Of a stretch of DNA of 49,945 nt, positions 49,836-49,945 are shown piece by piece. The stretch covers positions 1 through 49,945 of the forward strand of contig NZ_CAKMMF010000037.1 of the NCBI RefSeq assembly GCF_927798095.1, in the 5' to 3' direction. Both the position numbers and the translations under genes were made by a program. Source of the DNA: Paenibacillus plantiphilus. Its GTDB lineage: Bacteria > Bacillota > Bacilli > Paenibacillales > Paenibacillaceae. Each line of letters opens with the position of its first letter. Positions within the stretch are counted from its first letter, which is position 1. The notes beneath the pieces are model-generated. The model ran no database searches and was not told the DNA's origin. It saw nothing but the letters and a program-made list of their open reading frames with translations.

Positions 49836-49848
49836 TTAGAATAAAAAG

Positions 49849-49945
49849 TGGACACCTCGTAACGTTGGACAGATAATAATCCTAATAAAAGGTGAGGTGT
49901 TCACAATGGGGAAAACGAGGCAGCATTATAACGACGAGTTTAAAT
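49849..49945 (+). mobile_element. left end of an IS3-like insertion sequence (partial)
   Basis: Starts near TGGACACCTCGTAACGTTGG, with TGGACA repeated at 49849 and 49866, as in terminal repeats of IS3-family elements, then an orfA-like gene. The rest lies beyond the window, so the right end and target duplication cannot be checked. Confidence 0.7.
49906..49945 (+). CDS. IS3-family transposase OrfA, N-terminal fragment
   Basis: Only 13 residues are visible (MGKTRQHYNDEFK), cut by the window edge. The pattern R-x-H/Y-x2-EFK is the usual start of the OrfA helix-turn-helix protein of IS3-like elements. AAAGGTGAGG lies eight bases before the ATG. Confidence 0.7.
   Translation, partial: MGKTRQHYNDEFK

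Larger units (their letters stand above)
49055..49848. other. gene-free right region with repeats
   Basis: About 790 bases after proS. I see no clear terminator directly after the gene. It holds a heptamer array (49220-49466) and two units of the 113-bp repeat (49589-49835). The translated frames across the array are just Leu/Ser/Tyr/Thr repeats. Confidence 0.75.

Noticed and set aside
1..49945. tRNA or rRNA genes
   Set aside because: I found no cloverleaf-like stretch with the GGTTCGA-type T-loop and matching acceptor stem, and no rRNA core sequence. A covariance-model scan would settle this.

Overview
The window looks like a chromosomal segment of a mid-GC, endospore-former-type Bacillota, most probably Paenibacillus or a close relative. 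The grounds are strong AGGAGG-type ribosome sites, frequent GTG/TTG starts, a T-box leader before proS, a BlaI/M56 pair, a MocR/ddl pair, and family-level protein similarity. No rRNA, tRNA or CRISPR array was recognised. One partial insertion sequence enters at the right edge.

Layout. (1) 1-4.1 kb: repeat remnants, a strong hairpin terminator and a two-gene ABC exporter on the minus strand. (2) 4.3-5.4 kb: ndk and an AT-rich orphan membrane protein. (3) 5.5-12.05 kb: an anaerobic cluster on the plus strand. An FNR-type promoter drives nirB, followed by a 0.5 kb spacer full of repeats, then nirD, two FNT-family anion channels and L-lactate dehydrogenase, closed by a terminator. (4) 12.5-14.15 kb: pyrK-pyrD (minus). 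(5) 14.3-16.3 kb: ECF sigma factor with a membrane-anchored anti-sigma protein. (6) 16.4-17.9 kb: a second FNR-type promoter, a small C-x2-C protein that appears frameshifted, a DoxX membrane protein, then a hemerythrin-like protein. (7) 18.1-23.5 kb: hydrolase, a c-di-GMP cassette (GGDEF protein, small membrane protein, PAS/HD-GYP protein), a GNAT acetyltransferase and a lipoprotein. (8) 23.7-29.1 kb: UvrD-type helicase, BlaI/M56 signalling pair with two clear operators, and a secreted orphan. (9) 29.2-36.8 kb: tandem 113-bp repeats, HxlR regulator divergent from an extradiol dioxygenase, a secreted hydrolase, an ABC-2 transporter, an MBL-fold lipoprotein and a PaaX-like regulator. (10) 37.1-43.4 kb: MocR-type regulator with ddl, hydrolase plus TetR sharing an operator motif, and a guanylate-kinase-like/dGTPase overlapping pair. 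(11) 43.5-46.9 kb: a bacitracin-resistance-like module of response regulator, kinase, ABC ATPase and permease (minus). (12) 47-49.95 kb: T-box, proS, low-complexity arrays, more 113-bp repeats and the left end of an IS3-like element.

The clearest biology is oxygen-limited metabolism. Two promoters each carry a TGTGA-N6-TCAC palindrome centred about 41.5 bases upstream of the predicted transcription start, the expected place for an FNR/CRP-type activator. The nirB one would control nitrite reduction, nitrite/formate/lactate-type channels and lactate dehydrogenase together. The most unusual sequence-level signals are a family of 113-bp tandem repeats made of two stem-loops each, scattered between genes, and the nirB-nirD spacer with a 143-bp imperfect inverted repeat followed by about 300 bases of purine-rich, GATC-dense tandem repeats.
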